Below are positions 49,779-58,820 of a stretch of DNA of 64,000 nucleotides, piece after piece. The notes beneath the pieces are model-generated. The model did no database searches, was not told the DNA's origin, and was given only the letters and a program-made list of their open reading frames with translations. The translations under genes and the position numbers were made by a program. Every line of letters begins with the position of its first letter. Within the stretch, counting starts at the first letter, position 1. The DNA comes from Speluncibacter jeojiensis (GTDB taxonomy: Bacteria > Actinomycetota > Actinomycetes > Mycobacteriales > Mycobacteriaceae): NCBI RefSeq assembly GCF_029589495.1, contig NZ_JAAIVF010000005.1, forward strand, positions 186,001-250,000, in the 5' to 3' direction.

Positions 49779-52130
49779 ATGACCTCTGCCGTTCGGGGCA
49801 AAGTCGGGAACCTGCCCTGGGAATTGACCAGCTTCGTCGGCCGTCGGCACGAGGTGGCGGAGGTCAAACGGCTGCTCGCCGAGTCCCGGCTGGTCACCCT
49901 CACCGGAATCGGCGGCGTCGGCAAGACGCGTCTGGCGCTGCACGTGGCCGAACAGCTCTCACGGGCGTTCGACGGCGGCGTGTGGCTGGTCGAGCTCGGT
50001 GAGCTGAGGGATCCGGACCTGGTCGCGGACGTGGTGGTCACCGCCCTCGGGCTGAGCGAGCACCGGACCCGTTCGGCCGCGGACCTGCTCGTCGACTTCC
50101 TGCAGGACCGGCACCTGCTGCTGGTCCTCGACAACTGCGAGCAGGTCGTCGACGGGGTGGCGCTGCTGACCGCGTCGCTGCTGCGAGCGAGCCGGCGGCT
50201 CCAGGTGCTGGCGACGAGCCGTGAGCCACTGGCCATCCTCGGCGAGACGGTCTTCCGGGTGCCGCCGCTGACCGTGCCCGATCCCGAGCGGCCCCGCACC
50301 TCACCCGGACTGCCGAACAACGAGGCGGTGCGACTGTTCGCCGAACGGGCACGCTCGGCCGTTCCCGGCTTCGAGCTGACCGAGCAGAACCAGCAGTCCG
50401 TCGCCGCCGTGTGCCGCCGGCTCGAGGGGCTGCCGCTGGCGATCGAGTTGGCCGCCGCACGACTGCGGGCCCTGTCGGTCGACCAGGTCCTGCGCAGCCT
50501 CGCCGACCGGTTCCGGCTGCTGACCGCCAACAGCAGGGAGGCGCCCACCCGGCAACAGACACTGCGGCTGTGCGTCGACTGGAGCGCCACGCTGCTGACC
50601 GGCGACGAGCGGGAACTGTGGGGCCGGCTCGCGGTGTTCGCGGGCGGATTCGAACTCGACGCGGCGGAGGCGACCTGCGCGGGCGACCTCGATCCGGTCG
50701 AGTTCGTCGACGCGGTGAGCTCGCTCGTGGACAAGTCGATCCTGATCAGGGACGAGGCCGACGGCACCGTGCGCTACCGGCTGCTCGAGACGCTGAGCGA
50801 GTACGGCCGGGAGCTGCTGCACGAGGCGGGGGAGTACGACGAGCTCCGGCGCCGGCATCGGGACTGGTACGAGGGGCTGGCCGTGCGGTCGGAGCGCGAG
50901 TGGATCGGCCCCGCACAGCTGGGGTTGATCTCTCGGCTGCGGCGGGAGCGGTCGAACCTGCGTCGCGCCCTGGAATTCGGTACGAGCCGGCCGGACGCCG
51001 TCGGGCCCGGACTGCGCACGGCGACCGCGCTGTACGAGTTCGCGGTGGCCACCGGGCAGCTGATCGAGGGCAAGTACTGGCTGGACCGGCTGCTGGCGTG
51101 CCCGCCGGGTGACGCGTCCGTCGAGGACCGGGCCCTTGCGCTGTGTGCGGACGCAAGGTTCACCGCCTTGCACGGCGACTTCCCCGAGGCGCGGGGCCTG
51201 ATCGAACGGGCGCGTGCGGTCGCGGGGCCGACGCCGGACCGGCTCATCGCCGCGCGTCTCGACCTGGCCGAGGGCATCACCGACTGCTACTCGGGCGCGC
51301 CGGACCTCGCGGTCGGCCATCTCGAGCGGGCGCTGAGCTGGTTCCGTGGTGAGGGCGACCTGTTGCACCAGACCGCGACGCTGACCGTGCTCGGTGTCGC
51401 GCACACGTTGGCCGGCCGACCGGCCGACGGGGCCGACGTCTTCGATCAGGTGCTCCGGCTCGGCGCGGCGCACGGCGAATCCAAGTACCGCAGCTATGCG
51501 CTGTCCGCCCTCGGACTGGCCAGGGCCGGACTGTCGGACTTCGCCGGCGCCCGCGAGGCCGTCGAGCAGTCGCTGCGCATCTGCCATGCCACCGGCGACC
51601 CGCTGACCGCGTCCGCCTGCCTGAAGACGCTGTCGTGGATCGCCGCCGAACTGCATGAGGACGAGCGGGCGGCCGTGCTGATGGGGGCCGCGTCGACGGT
51701 CGGCGAGTCCGTGGGCCGACCGGCGGTCATCGCGCAGGACATGCTCGGCCGGCACGAGGAGACGCTGCGCAGGGTGCGCCGCACGCTGGGTCGGTCGGGG
51801 TTCGCCGCCGCCTTCCGCCGTGGCCACCAGTTCGGCGCCGATGCCGCGGTCGCCTACGCTCTCGACGAGCAGCACCCGGCGAGCGAGGACCGACCGGCGG
51901 TCGGGGAGGGCGCCGGTGTCGCGGCGTTGACCCGACGCGAGCGGCAGGTCGCCGAACTGGTGGCGCAGGGGATGACCAACCGGTCCATCGCCGAGCGTCT
52001 GGTCATCTCGCAGCGCACGGTCGACGGGCACGTCGAGCACGTGCTGAACAAACTTGGGTTCACCGCCCGCGCGCAGATCGCCGCCTGGGTGGCCGAACAG
52101 GGCGCGCGAGACACCGGGGGTACCCGGTAG
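49779..52130 (+). CDS. Large NTPase-TPR-LuxR transcriptional regulator
   Basis: 783 aa. N-terminal AAA/NB-ARC-like ATPase: Walker A TGIGGVGKTRLALHVA near residues 42-57, Walker B LLLVLDNCEQVV, ATSREPL and GLPLAIELAAARLRAL. The middle (about 390-690) is helical TPR-like repeats. The C terminus has a LuxR HTH (LTRRERQVAELVAQGMTNRS, IAERLVISQRTVDGHV). This architecture belongs to MalT/LAL-like or AfsR-related signal-transducing ATPases; the ligand is unknown. It is divergent from MMPL and shares the intergenic region with the twin operators, so a copper/sulfur stress link is possible but not needed. Confidence 0.92.
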   Translation: MTSAVRGKVGNLPWELTSFVGRRHEVAEVKRLLAESRLVTLTGIGGVGKTRLALHVAEQLSRAFDGGVWLVELGELRDPDLVADVVVTALGLSEHRTRSAADLLVDFLQDRHLLLVLDNCEQVVDGVALLTASLLRASRRLQVLATSREPLAILGETVFRVPPLTVPDPERPRTSPGLPNNEAVRLFAERARSAVPGFELTEQNQQSVAAVCRRLEGLPLAIELAAARLRALSVDQVLRSLADRFRLLTANSREAPTRQQTLRLCVDWSATLLTGDERELWGRLAVFAGGFELDAAEATCAGDLDPVEFVDAVSSLVDKSILIRDEADGTVRYRLLETLSEYGRELLHEAGEYDELRRRHRDWYEGLAVRSEREWIGPAQLGLISRLRRERSNLRRALEFGTSRPDAVGPGLRTATALYEFAVATGQLIEGKYWLDRLLACPPGDASVEDRALALCADARFTALHGDFPEARGLIERARAVAGPTPDRLIAARLDLAEGITDCYSGAPDLAVGHLERALSWFRGEGDLLHQTATLTVLGVAHTLAGRPADGADVFDQVLRLGAAHGESKYRSYALSALGLARAGLSDFAGAREAVEQSLRICHATGDPLTASACLKTLSWIAAELHEDERAAVLMGAASTVGESVGRPAVIAQDMLGRHEETLRRVRRTLGRSGFAAAFRRGHQFGADAAVAYALDEQHPASEDRPAVGEGAGVAALTRRERQVAELVAQGMTNRSIAERLVISQRTVDGHVEHVLNKLGFTARAQIAAWVAEQGARDTGGTR

Positions 52131-52986
<856 letters not shown>

Positions 52987-53020
52987 GTCTCACCGCGCCC
53001 GCACGGCGGCCCGCCGGCGG

Positions 53021-53034
53021 GGCCTGATCAGGCC
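53021..53034. terminator. Palindrome at convergent gene ends
   Basis: GGCCTGATCAGGCC, perfect, spans the stop codon of the minus-strand ligase; 35 bp after the rpf stop. Weak terminator candidate. Confidence 0.3.
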
Positions 53035-54671
53035 TCGCCGAGCGGGACGTAGCGGTAGCCCGGTCCGTCGGCGCGCTCGTACACCGGCTCGTCGACCTGC
53101 CACGACTCGCTCTGCAGGGTCCGCTTGAGCACCTTGCTGGTCGGCGTGCGCGGCAGCGCGCTCGTGATCCGCACGTACTTCGGCGCCCACTTGGTACCCA
53201 GATCCGGTTGGGCGGCGAGGAACTCGCCGAACGCCTGCGGATCGAAGCGATGGCCGCCACGCAGTTCCACCGCGAGCATCACCTGGTCGCCGACCTTCAC
53301 ATCCGGAACCGCGTACACGGCAACGTGATCGAACGCCGGGAAGCGCGCCAACAGGCGTTCGACCGGCGCGGCGGCGAAGTTCTCGCCGTCGACGCGCAGC
53401 CGGTCGCTGGTGCGGCCGGCGAAGAACCAGTAGCCGTCGGCGTCCCGGTACGCGAGGTCGCCGGACCAGAACCACCCGTGGCGGATCCGTTCCGCATCGG
53501 CCTCGGGGTTCTTGTAGTAACCCTCGAACTGACTCGCGTTGCGGGTGTTCACGATCTCGCCGATCGCATCGTCGGCGTTGAGCAGCCGACCCTGCTCGTC
53601 GAACCGCGCCGGCGGGCACTCCTGCAGGGTCTCCGGGTCCACCACGATGGTGCCCTCGTCGGCGAGGCCGAGTGAGCCGACGGGCATTTCGGGCACGCGA
53701 TTGATGCGCATGCCACCCTCGCTCGTCCCGTACGAGTCGATGACCGTGCAGCCGAAACGGCGCGCGAAGGTGGCGATGTCACCCTCGTTGGCCTCGTTGC
53801 CGAACGCGATGCGCAGCGGATTGTCGGCGTCGTCGGGCTTCTCCTCGGTGGTGAGGATGTAGCTCAGCGGCTTGCCGACGTAGTTGAAGAACGTGACGTT
53901 GTGGCTGCGCACGTCGTCGAGCCACTGCGAGGCGGAGAACTTGCGCCGCAACGCGATACACCCGCCGGCGCTCAACGCCGGTGCGATTCCCGCCATGATG
54001 GCGTTGGAGTGGAACATCGGCATCACGACGTAGAACACGTCGTCGGAGGTCAGCCCGCGGCGCTCCTGCTGCTGGCGGGCGATCGTGCCGAGCCGGCCCT
54101 GGGTGCAGACGACCGCCTTCGGGGCCGCGGTCGTGCCCGAGGTGAACACCAGCGAGAACACCGTCGACGGATCGACCGCCGCGGCGTCGAAGGCCACCGG
54201 TGCGGCATCACCGAGCAGACCGGCGAACTCTGGCTCGTCGGCCACCAGCAGGTGCCGGCAGTTCAGCTCGAGGCCCTCGAGCAGGCCCTTGTGGGTGCGG
54301 TCGGTGACGATCAGCTGGCAGTCGGTGAAGTTGATGTCCCGGGCGAGCGACTCGCCGCGGCGGGTGGGGTTGATGCCCACCACCGTCGCGCCGGACAGGC
54401 CGGCGGCGAGCAGCCAGAACAGGTTCTCCGGGGTGTTCTCGAGCAGCAGCCCGATGTGCCACGGTCCGTCCTCGCGCAGCGAAGACGCCAGCGATGCACG
54501 CCGGGTCGCCTCGGCGACCACCTCACGCCACGACCACGACCGTCCCTCGAAGACCAGCGCCTGGTTGTCGTCGTCGGTGCGGGCAGCGACCAGTTGCGCG
54601 ACCGTCACCCGCGTCGGGGCCTGCTGATCTGCCACGGTGTTCATGGTGCTCGTACCTGTCGTCGATGTCAT
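53028..54671 (-). CDS. FadD17-like acyl-CoA synthetase (second copy)
   Basis: 547 aa; ATG 54671 overlaps the SDR stop (ATGA). Motifs: FTSGTTAAPKAVVCTQ loop, SYGTSEGGMRINR, GYYKNPEADAERIRHGW, GDLAYRDADGYWFFAG, and the end PTSKVLKRTL with the catalytic Lys. It aligns with 44023-45768 over its length and thus belongs to the same steroid-acid ligase branch (FadD17-type). Translation is coupled to the SDR at 54668-55465. Two close ligases suggest two side-chain acids of different length or two ring-modified forms. Confidence 0.9.
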   Translation of the reverse strand: MTSTTGTSTMNTVADQQAPTRVTVAQLVAARTDDDNQALVFEGRSWSWREVVAEATRRASLASSLREDGPWHIGLLLENTPENLFWLLAAGLSGATVVGINPTRRGESLARDINFTDCQLIVTDRTHKGLLEGLELNCRHLLVADEPEFAGLLGDAAPVAFDAAAVDPSTVFSLVFTSGTTAAPKAVVCTQGRLGTIARQQQERRGLTSDDVFYVVMPMFHSNAIMAGIAPALSAGGCIALRRKFSASQWLDDVRSHNVTFFNYVGKPLSYILTTEEKPDDADNPLRIAFGNEANEGDIATFARRFGCTVIDSYGTSEGGMRINRVPEMPVGSLGLADEGTIVVDPETLQECPPARFDEQGRLLNADDAIGEIVNTRNASQFEGYYKNPEADAERIRHGWFWSGDLAYRDADGYWFFAGRTSDRLRVDGENFAAAPVERLLARFPAFDHVAVYAVPDVKVGDQVMLAVELRGGHRFDPQAFGEFLAAQPDLGTKWAPKYVRITSALPRTPTSKVLKRTLQSESWQVDEPVYERADGPGYRYVPLGEA

Positions 54672-55465
54672 CGGACCGCCGTCTCTGCCGCTTCGGGATG
54701 GGTGGCCAGGAATCGTGCCGGGAACTCGCCGCCGCCGTGGACCGCAAGGTCCGCGCCGTTGATGTAGGCGGCCAGGCCGCTGCACAGGAACACGCAGGCC
54801 TTGGCCACGTCTGCGGGCACCGCCATCCGCTTCATCGGAATGATCTGTGAGACGGCCACGCCGCCGTCGTCCCCGTAGACGGCGGCGGCCGCCTCGGTCC
54901 GGATCAGGCCGGTGGTGATGTGGTTGAGCCGCACCTTGGGGGCCCACTCGAGTGCGAGCGCCTTGGTGAGCATCAACAGGCCGGCCTTTGCGGCCGAGTA
55001 GGCGGCGGTGCCGGGCTGGGGGTCGTGCGCGGAGACGCTGCCGATGTTGACGATCACGCCGCCGTCCGGCTGGTTCTGCATGACCTTGTTGGCGGCCTGG
55101 GCGACATAGAACGGTGCGAGCAGGTTCAGGGAGACGATCTTGTCGACGAACCGGGTCGAGACCGTGGCCGCGTCCGCATCGGGTGAACCGCCGGCGTTGT
55201 TGATCACCGCGTCGAGGCGACCGAACTGTTCCGCGGTGGCCGAGACCAGTTCCTGGACCTGTGCGGCGTCGCGCAGATCGACCGCGCGGAACTCCGCGAC
55301 CCGGCCGTTCGCGGAGGGAAGCACCTCGGGAGCGGAGCGGGCGCACACGAGCACGCGCGCGCCGGCCGCCAGCAGATGCTCGGCGATGGCGAAGCCGATC
55401 CCCTTCGTGCCGCCGGTGACCAGGGCGGTGCGACCGCTGAGATCGATCGAACTGGGCTGGGACAT
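54668..55465 (-). CDS. Short-chain dehydrogenase/reductase
   Basis: 265 aa. TALVTGGTKGIGFAIAEHL loop, AVINNAGGSPDADA, catalytic AYSAAKAGLLMLTKAL (S-Y-K), MKRMAVPADVA, and NGADLAVHGGGEFP. It resembles the SDRs that oxidise steroid or acyl-CoA hydroxyls, but with no specific motif for either. First gene of a two-gene minus-strand unit with the FadD17-like ligase. Its promoter region is shared with the divergent SDR at 55685. Confidence 0.88.
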   Translation of the reverse strand: MSQPSSIDLSGRTALVTGGTKGIGFAIAEHLLAAGARVLVCARSAPEVLPSANGRVAEFRAVDLRDAAQVQELVSATAEQFGRLDAVINNAGGSPDADAATVSTRFVDKIVSLNLLAPFYVAQAANKVMQNQPDGGVIVNIGSVSAHDPQPGTAAYSAAKAGLLMLTKALALEWAPKVRLNHITTGLIRTEAAAAVYGDDGGVAVSQIIPMKRMAVPADVAKACVFLCSGLAAYINGADLAVHGGGEFPARFLATHPEAAETAVR

Positions 55466-55584
55466 GACCCTCGCTTCCGGGGTAGACCGAACGTCGGGCG
55501 CGGGGCGTCGTCGGTGGACGCGCAGCCCGCGCAGTCCTTGACCCTACCAAGCGATTGCTCGGGCCACTAGGATGTAACCGTGCA

Positions 55585-55603
55585 GGTCCCGATCATCGGG
55601 ACC
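55585..55603. promoter_or_regulatory. 19-bp palindrome upstream of SDR
   Basis: GGTCCCGAT-C-ATCGGGACC, perfect 9-bp arms, 12 bp downstream of a TAGGAT -10-like box (55568-55573) and 81 bp before the SDR start. Placed where an operator would block early transcription. Confidence 0.5.
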
Positions 55604-55684
55604 GGTTCGTCCGGGATGGTGCCGGCCCGCGATCCTCGCTGGTTGAGCATCGGTGGCGCAGCAACAGTTGGGAGACGGCAAGGC

Positions 55685-56446
55685 ATGGGCACACTCGACG
55701 GAAAGATCGCACTGATCACCGGCGCCGGCCAGGGGGTCGGGCAGGGCATCGCCTTCGCCCTCGCGAAGGAGGGCGCCGCGATCGCGGTGGTCGGCCGCAC
55801 CGAGTCCAAACTGGTCGACACCTGCGAGGCCATCGCGGGCTTCGGATCCCGTGCGGTCCCGATCACCTGTGACGTCTCCGACGGCGACCAGATCACCGCC
55901 GCCGTCGCGGCGACCGTCGAGCAGCTCGGCGGAGTGGACATCCTGGTCAACAATGCGAACCAGAATGCGCTCGGCGCGCTGCTCGACATCGACCCGCACC
56001 GGATGGAGAAGGTGTTCGCCACCGGACCGGTCGCGACGTTGCGGTTGATGCAGGCCTGCCACCCGCACATGAAGGCGCGCGGCGGTGGCGCGATCGTCAA
56101 CATGATCTCGTCGGCGGCGGTGCGCTGGGACACCAGCGGATACGGCGTGTACGCGGCGGCCAAGGAGGCCATGCGCTCGCTCACCCGCACGGCGGCCAGT
56201 GAGTGGGGCGTCGACGCCATCCGGGTCAACGCGGTTGCGCCGCATGCGCTCTCGCCGGGGCTCAAGTGGTGGACCGAGACCAACCCGGAAGAGGCCGCCG
56301 AGTTCGTCAAGACGATCCCGCTGGGCCGGATCGGTGACTGCGAACAGGACATCGGCCGTGCGGTCGCATTCCTGGTCGGCCCCGACGCGCGCTACCTCAC
56401 CGGCGCGGTCATGCCGCTCGACGGCGGCCAGGCGCGGTGGTGCTGA
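55685..56446 (+). CDS. Short-chain dehydrogenase/reductase
   Basis: 253 aa from ATG 55685; a GTG at 55580 would be leaderless and is a less likely alternative because the SDR fold begins exactly at 55685 (MGTLDGKIALITGAG). Motifs: ALITGAGQGVGQGIAFAL, LVNNANQNALG, catalytic YGVYAAAKEAM, LTGAVMPLDGGQARW. Likely paralogue of 38396-39184. Followed by the MFS gene on the same strand after 102 bp that contain a large dyad, so the transcripts are probably separate. Confidence 0.88.
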   Translation: MGTLDGKIALITGAGQGVGQGIAFALAKEGAAIAVVGRTESKLVDTCEAIAGFGSRAVPITCDVSDGDQITAAVAATVEQLGGVDILVNNANQNALGALLDIDPHRMEKVFATGPVATLRLMQACHPHMKARGGGAIVNMISSAAVRWDTSGYGVYAAAKEAMRSLTRTAASEWGVDAIRVNAVAPHALSPGLKWWTETNPEEAAEFVKTIPLGRIGDCEQDIGRAVAFLVGPDARYLTGAVMPLDGGQARWC

Positions 56447-56485
56447 CAGCGTTCCGGTGAACGGGACGGCATTGGTGTGACCCAG

Positions 56486-56536
56486 CTCTCGTGCCGTGAA
56501 ATGCATTCTCATCGAATGTGTTTCACGTCACGAGAG
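56486..56536. promoter_or_regulatory. 51-bp interrupted dyad upstream of MFS gene
   Basis: Mirror blocks: CTCTCGTG (56486-56493) with CACGAGAG (56529-56536); GTGAAA (56496-56501) with TTTCAC (56521-56526); CATTC (56504-56508) with GAATG (56514-56518); centre TCATC. 19 of 23 positions per arm pair. It ends 12 bp before the transporter start, so it is either a two-block operator or a stable 5'-UTR hairpin. Confidence 0.65.
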
Positions 56537-56548
56537 GCTGGGTAGTCG

Positions 56549-58000
56549 ATGTCGGTTTCGCTGTCCCCGAACGACGGCGCCCCGGGCGGGGTCGCCGCTA
56601 CCACCGGTGGTGCGCCGGGTGCACGCCCCACGCGGTACTGGATCGGGATCCTCGCGATCCTGCTGCTGCTGACCGAGCAGGCGGCGATGGCGTTCGCGCT
56701 GTTCACGCCCGCCCTGCCGAAGATCGCGGAGAAGTACCAGACCACCCAGGTGGTCTGGGTGATGACGGCCCTGACGCTGGCGGCCGCCGTGTCCTCGCCG
56801 CTGCTCGGCAAGCTCGCCGACATTCACGGCAAGAAGCGGATGATCGTGGTGACCGCGGTGATCTCGTCGGCCGGCGGTCTCATCTCCGCTCTCGCGCCGA
56901 CGTTCCCGATCCTCATCGCCGGGCGGTTCCTGTCCGGCGTCGGGTTCGCCTTCACCGCGCTCGGCTACACGCTGATTCGCGACATCTTCCCCGAACGCCT
57001 GCAACCGATCTCGATCAGCCTGGCCAACACCGGTGTCGGCGTCATCACCGTCATCGCGCCGCTGGCCACCGGCGTGCTGATCGATCACGTCGGGGTCTCC
57101 GCGGTGTTCTGGTTCTCCTTCGGGCTGAGCGCCCTCGGCGGGTTGCTCGCGCTGGCCTTCGTGCCGGAGACGCCTGTGCGGGCGCGTACCAAGGTGGACT
57201 GGCCGGGCGCGGTGCTGCTCACGCTCGGCCTGTTCCTGCTGATGCTGGGCCTGTCGCAGGGGTCGCACTGGCACTGGATCAGCGTCCGGACCGTCGGTTG
57301 CTTCGTGATCGCCGTGGCCGCCATCGTCGGCTGGGTGCTGTGGGAGCGCGCCGTCGCGGAGCCGCTGATCGAGGTGCGGATGCTCGCGAGCCGCAAACTG
57401 GGACTGACGCTGCTGGCCGGTGGCATCGCCTACGGCGCGACGACGCTGATCTCGAGCCTGCTGCCGATGCTCATGCAGACCCCGAGCGAGGCCGCCTCCT
57501 ACGGCTTCGGTCTGTCGGTGACCGACATGGCCTGGTGGATGCTGCCCGGCGGCGTCGGCATCGTCGCCGCAGGATTCTTCGTGGGCGCGACCGCCCGCAG
57601 CATCGGCTTCCGGCGCCACCTGATGCTCGGCGCGTTCCTGATCGGATTCGGTGCGATCATCCTGGCGACCGTGCCGGGTTCGGCCTGGCTGGTGATCGCG
57701 GCGTGGGCGGTGGTCGGCTTCGGGTGCATGGTGTACGCCGCCGTCCCGAACCTTGTGCTGCAGGCGCTGCCGCCGCATCAGCGCGCCGTCGGATCGAACT
57801 TCACCGGCATGGCCCAGGCGCTGTCGGGCAGCCTGCTCTCCACGATCGGCTTCGCGGTCCTCGCGCAGAACGTGCTGCAGGTGGGCTCCCACGGCGTCGT
57901 CTACTCCGCCCACGGGTTCACGGTGGCGTTCGCCATCGCCGCGGCGGCCGGACTGGTCGGTGCGGTGATCGCCACCGCGCTACCGCGGTCCCGGGACTGA
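56549..58000 (+). CDS. MFS transporter
   Basis: 483 aa. About 12-14 hydrophobic segments. Motif A-like LGKLADIHGKKRMI between TM2 and TM3; VGFAFTALGYTLIRDIFP; GNV-like pattern later. The N-terminal 27 residues are Gly/Ala/Thr-rich and cytoplasmic. DHA2/EmrB-type drug or metabolite transporter. Steroid clusters often carry an MFS carrier for intermediates (CamM in the cholate system of Rhodococcus), so export or uptake of a steroid acid is one option; the sequence does not prove it. Confidence 0.9.
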   Translation: MSVSLSPNDGAPGGVAATTGGAPGARPTRYWIGILAILLLLTEQAAMAFALFTPALPKIAEKYQTTQVVWVMTALTLAAAVSSPLLGKLADIHGKKRMIVVTAVISSAGGLISALAPTFPILIAGRFLSGVGFAFTALGYTLIRDIFPERLQPISISLANTGVGVITVIAPLATGVLIDHVGVSAVFWFSFGLSALGGLLALAFVPETPVRARTKVDWPGAVLLTLGLFLLMLGLSQGSHWHWISVRTVGCFVIAVAAIVGWVLWERAVAEPLIEVRMLASRKLGLTLLAGGIAYGATTLISSLLPMLMQTPSEAASYGFGLSVTDMAWWMLPGGVGIVAAGFFVGATARSIGFRRHLMLGAFLIGFGAIILATVPGSAWLVIAAWAVVGFGCMVYAAVPNLVLQALPPHQRAVGSNFTGMAQALSGSLLSTIGFAVLAQNVLQVGSHGVVYSAHGFTVAFAIAAAAGLVGAVIATALPRSRD

Positions 58001-58001
58001 C

Positions 58002-58015
58002 GGTGCGCGGGCACC
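58002..58015. terminator. Small hairpin after MFS gene
   Basis: GGTGC-GCGG-GCACC, perfect 5-bp stem one base after the transporter stop. Confidence 0.35.
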
Positions 58016-58044
58016 GCCCGTAACTGGGGGGGTCGCGGGGGCGG

Positions 58045-58470
58045 ATGTGGGCTCCGTCCCGGCGGCTCCGTCGGTCGTCGAGCAGCCGACTGCGCCGCCG
58101 TCCTTGCGCTCCCTGCCATCGGGGCAGCCGAGGTCTTCGGTACCGCCGGCGGACGTGACTGCCGCCGGTGTCGGTATCGAGCGCCACGGCGACTTCGATC
58201 TGGTTCTGTTCACACTGACCGGTGAGTGAAGCGTGTTCTGGCAGGTGAAGCCGGACGCACAAGCGATCCCGCACGGTGGTGGGGCGCCGGTGAACGTCGG
58301 TGGCGCGGGACTGCTCCACGTTGATGCCGTGGGGACGTCTCCGTCGACGAGTAGCGGAGCGCGCCAGTACTCCGGACCGGACGACCTGACGATGTCCGGC
58401 GTCCAGCCGGTCGTGGCGGTGCATTTCACCGGGAGCGTGGATCAGATCACCCAGGCTTTCGTCGGTACGG
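58045..58470 (+). pseudogene. Decayed AMIN-like-domain (lipo)protein gene
   Basis: The frame beginning near 58047 reads a Pro/Ser-rich linker, then GVGIERHGDFDLVLFTLTGE, then an in-frame TGA at 58227, and continues in the same frame with VFWQVKPDAQAIPHGGGAPV, VGGAGLLHVDAVGTSP, YSGPDDLTMSG, VVAVHFTGSVDQITQAFVGT. This run is the actinobacterial AMIN-like domain of secreted lipoproteins. After about 58466 the frame is lost and no RRPFRV-type end follows. The upstream part has no signal peptide or lipobox. A sequencing artefact is possible but would need two separate errors. Confidence 0.6.
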
Positions 58471-58820
58471 CGGCATCTCGGCGTCATCGAGGATGGCGGG
58501 GTGCCGCCGCCGAGCGTCGGTGCGGTGATGACGCTGCCTCTGCGTTTCATCGACGACACCCTGAATCGCTGACAAGCTACATCGGTAGACCTCGCGGGCT
58601 GGGGTGCGGCATTCGCGGCGGCTCGCCGTGGCCGGCGCCTTTCCCGAACGGCTGCTGACCTGTGCCGATGACTCGGAGTGCTGCCGAATCTCGACATACT
58701 AGGACTTCCTACTATATTCTCGGTCGTGTGACGGGGGTCTCCGTATCGGCTCCCGGAGGACGCTCACGGCGCGACGGGCGCCGGTTCTTTGCAGATGACC
58801 AGAGGAAAGCAGGCTCCACG
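58471..58820. other. 350-bp gap before mmsA
   Basis: No complete gene. A frame-1 stretch ending at TGA 58570-58572 (VPPPSVGAVMTLPLRFIDDT) looks protein-like but has no start. The region then contains the mmsA promoter with an overlapping dyad (58691-58718) and an untranslated leader of about 95 bp. Confidence 0.5.
58691..58718 (+). promoter_or_regulatory. mmsA promoter overlapped by an inverted repeat
   Basis: -35 TCGACA (58691-58696), 16-bp spacer, -10 TATATT (58713-58718). Between them, TAGGA-CT-TCCTA (58700-58711), extended by ATA/TAT to 20 bp with one mismatch pair, lies exactly in the spacer. A bound repressor there would block RNA polymerase. Candidate site for a TetR- or GntR-type valine regulator. 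Confidence 0.6.

Noticed and set aside
57918-58697. 259-codon minus-strand gene in the MFS/mmsA gap
   Set aside because: Arg-rich, no domain, and the plus strand shows a recognisable decayed AMIN-like domain instead.
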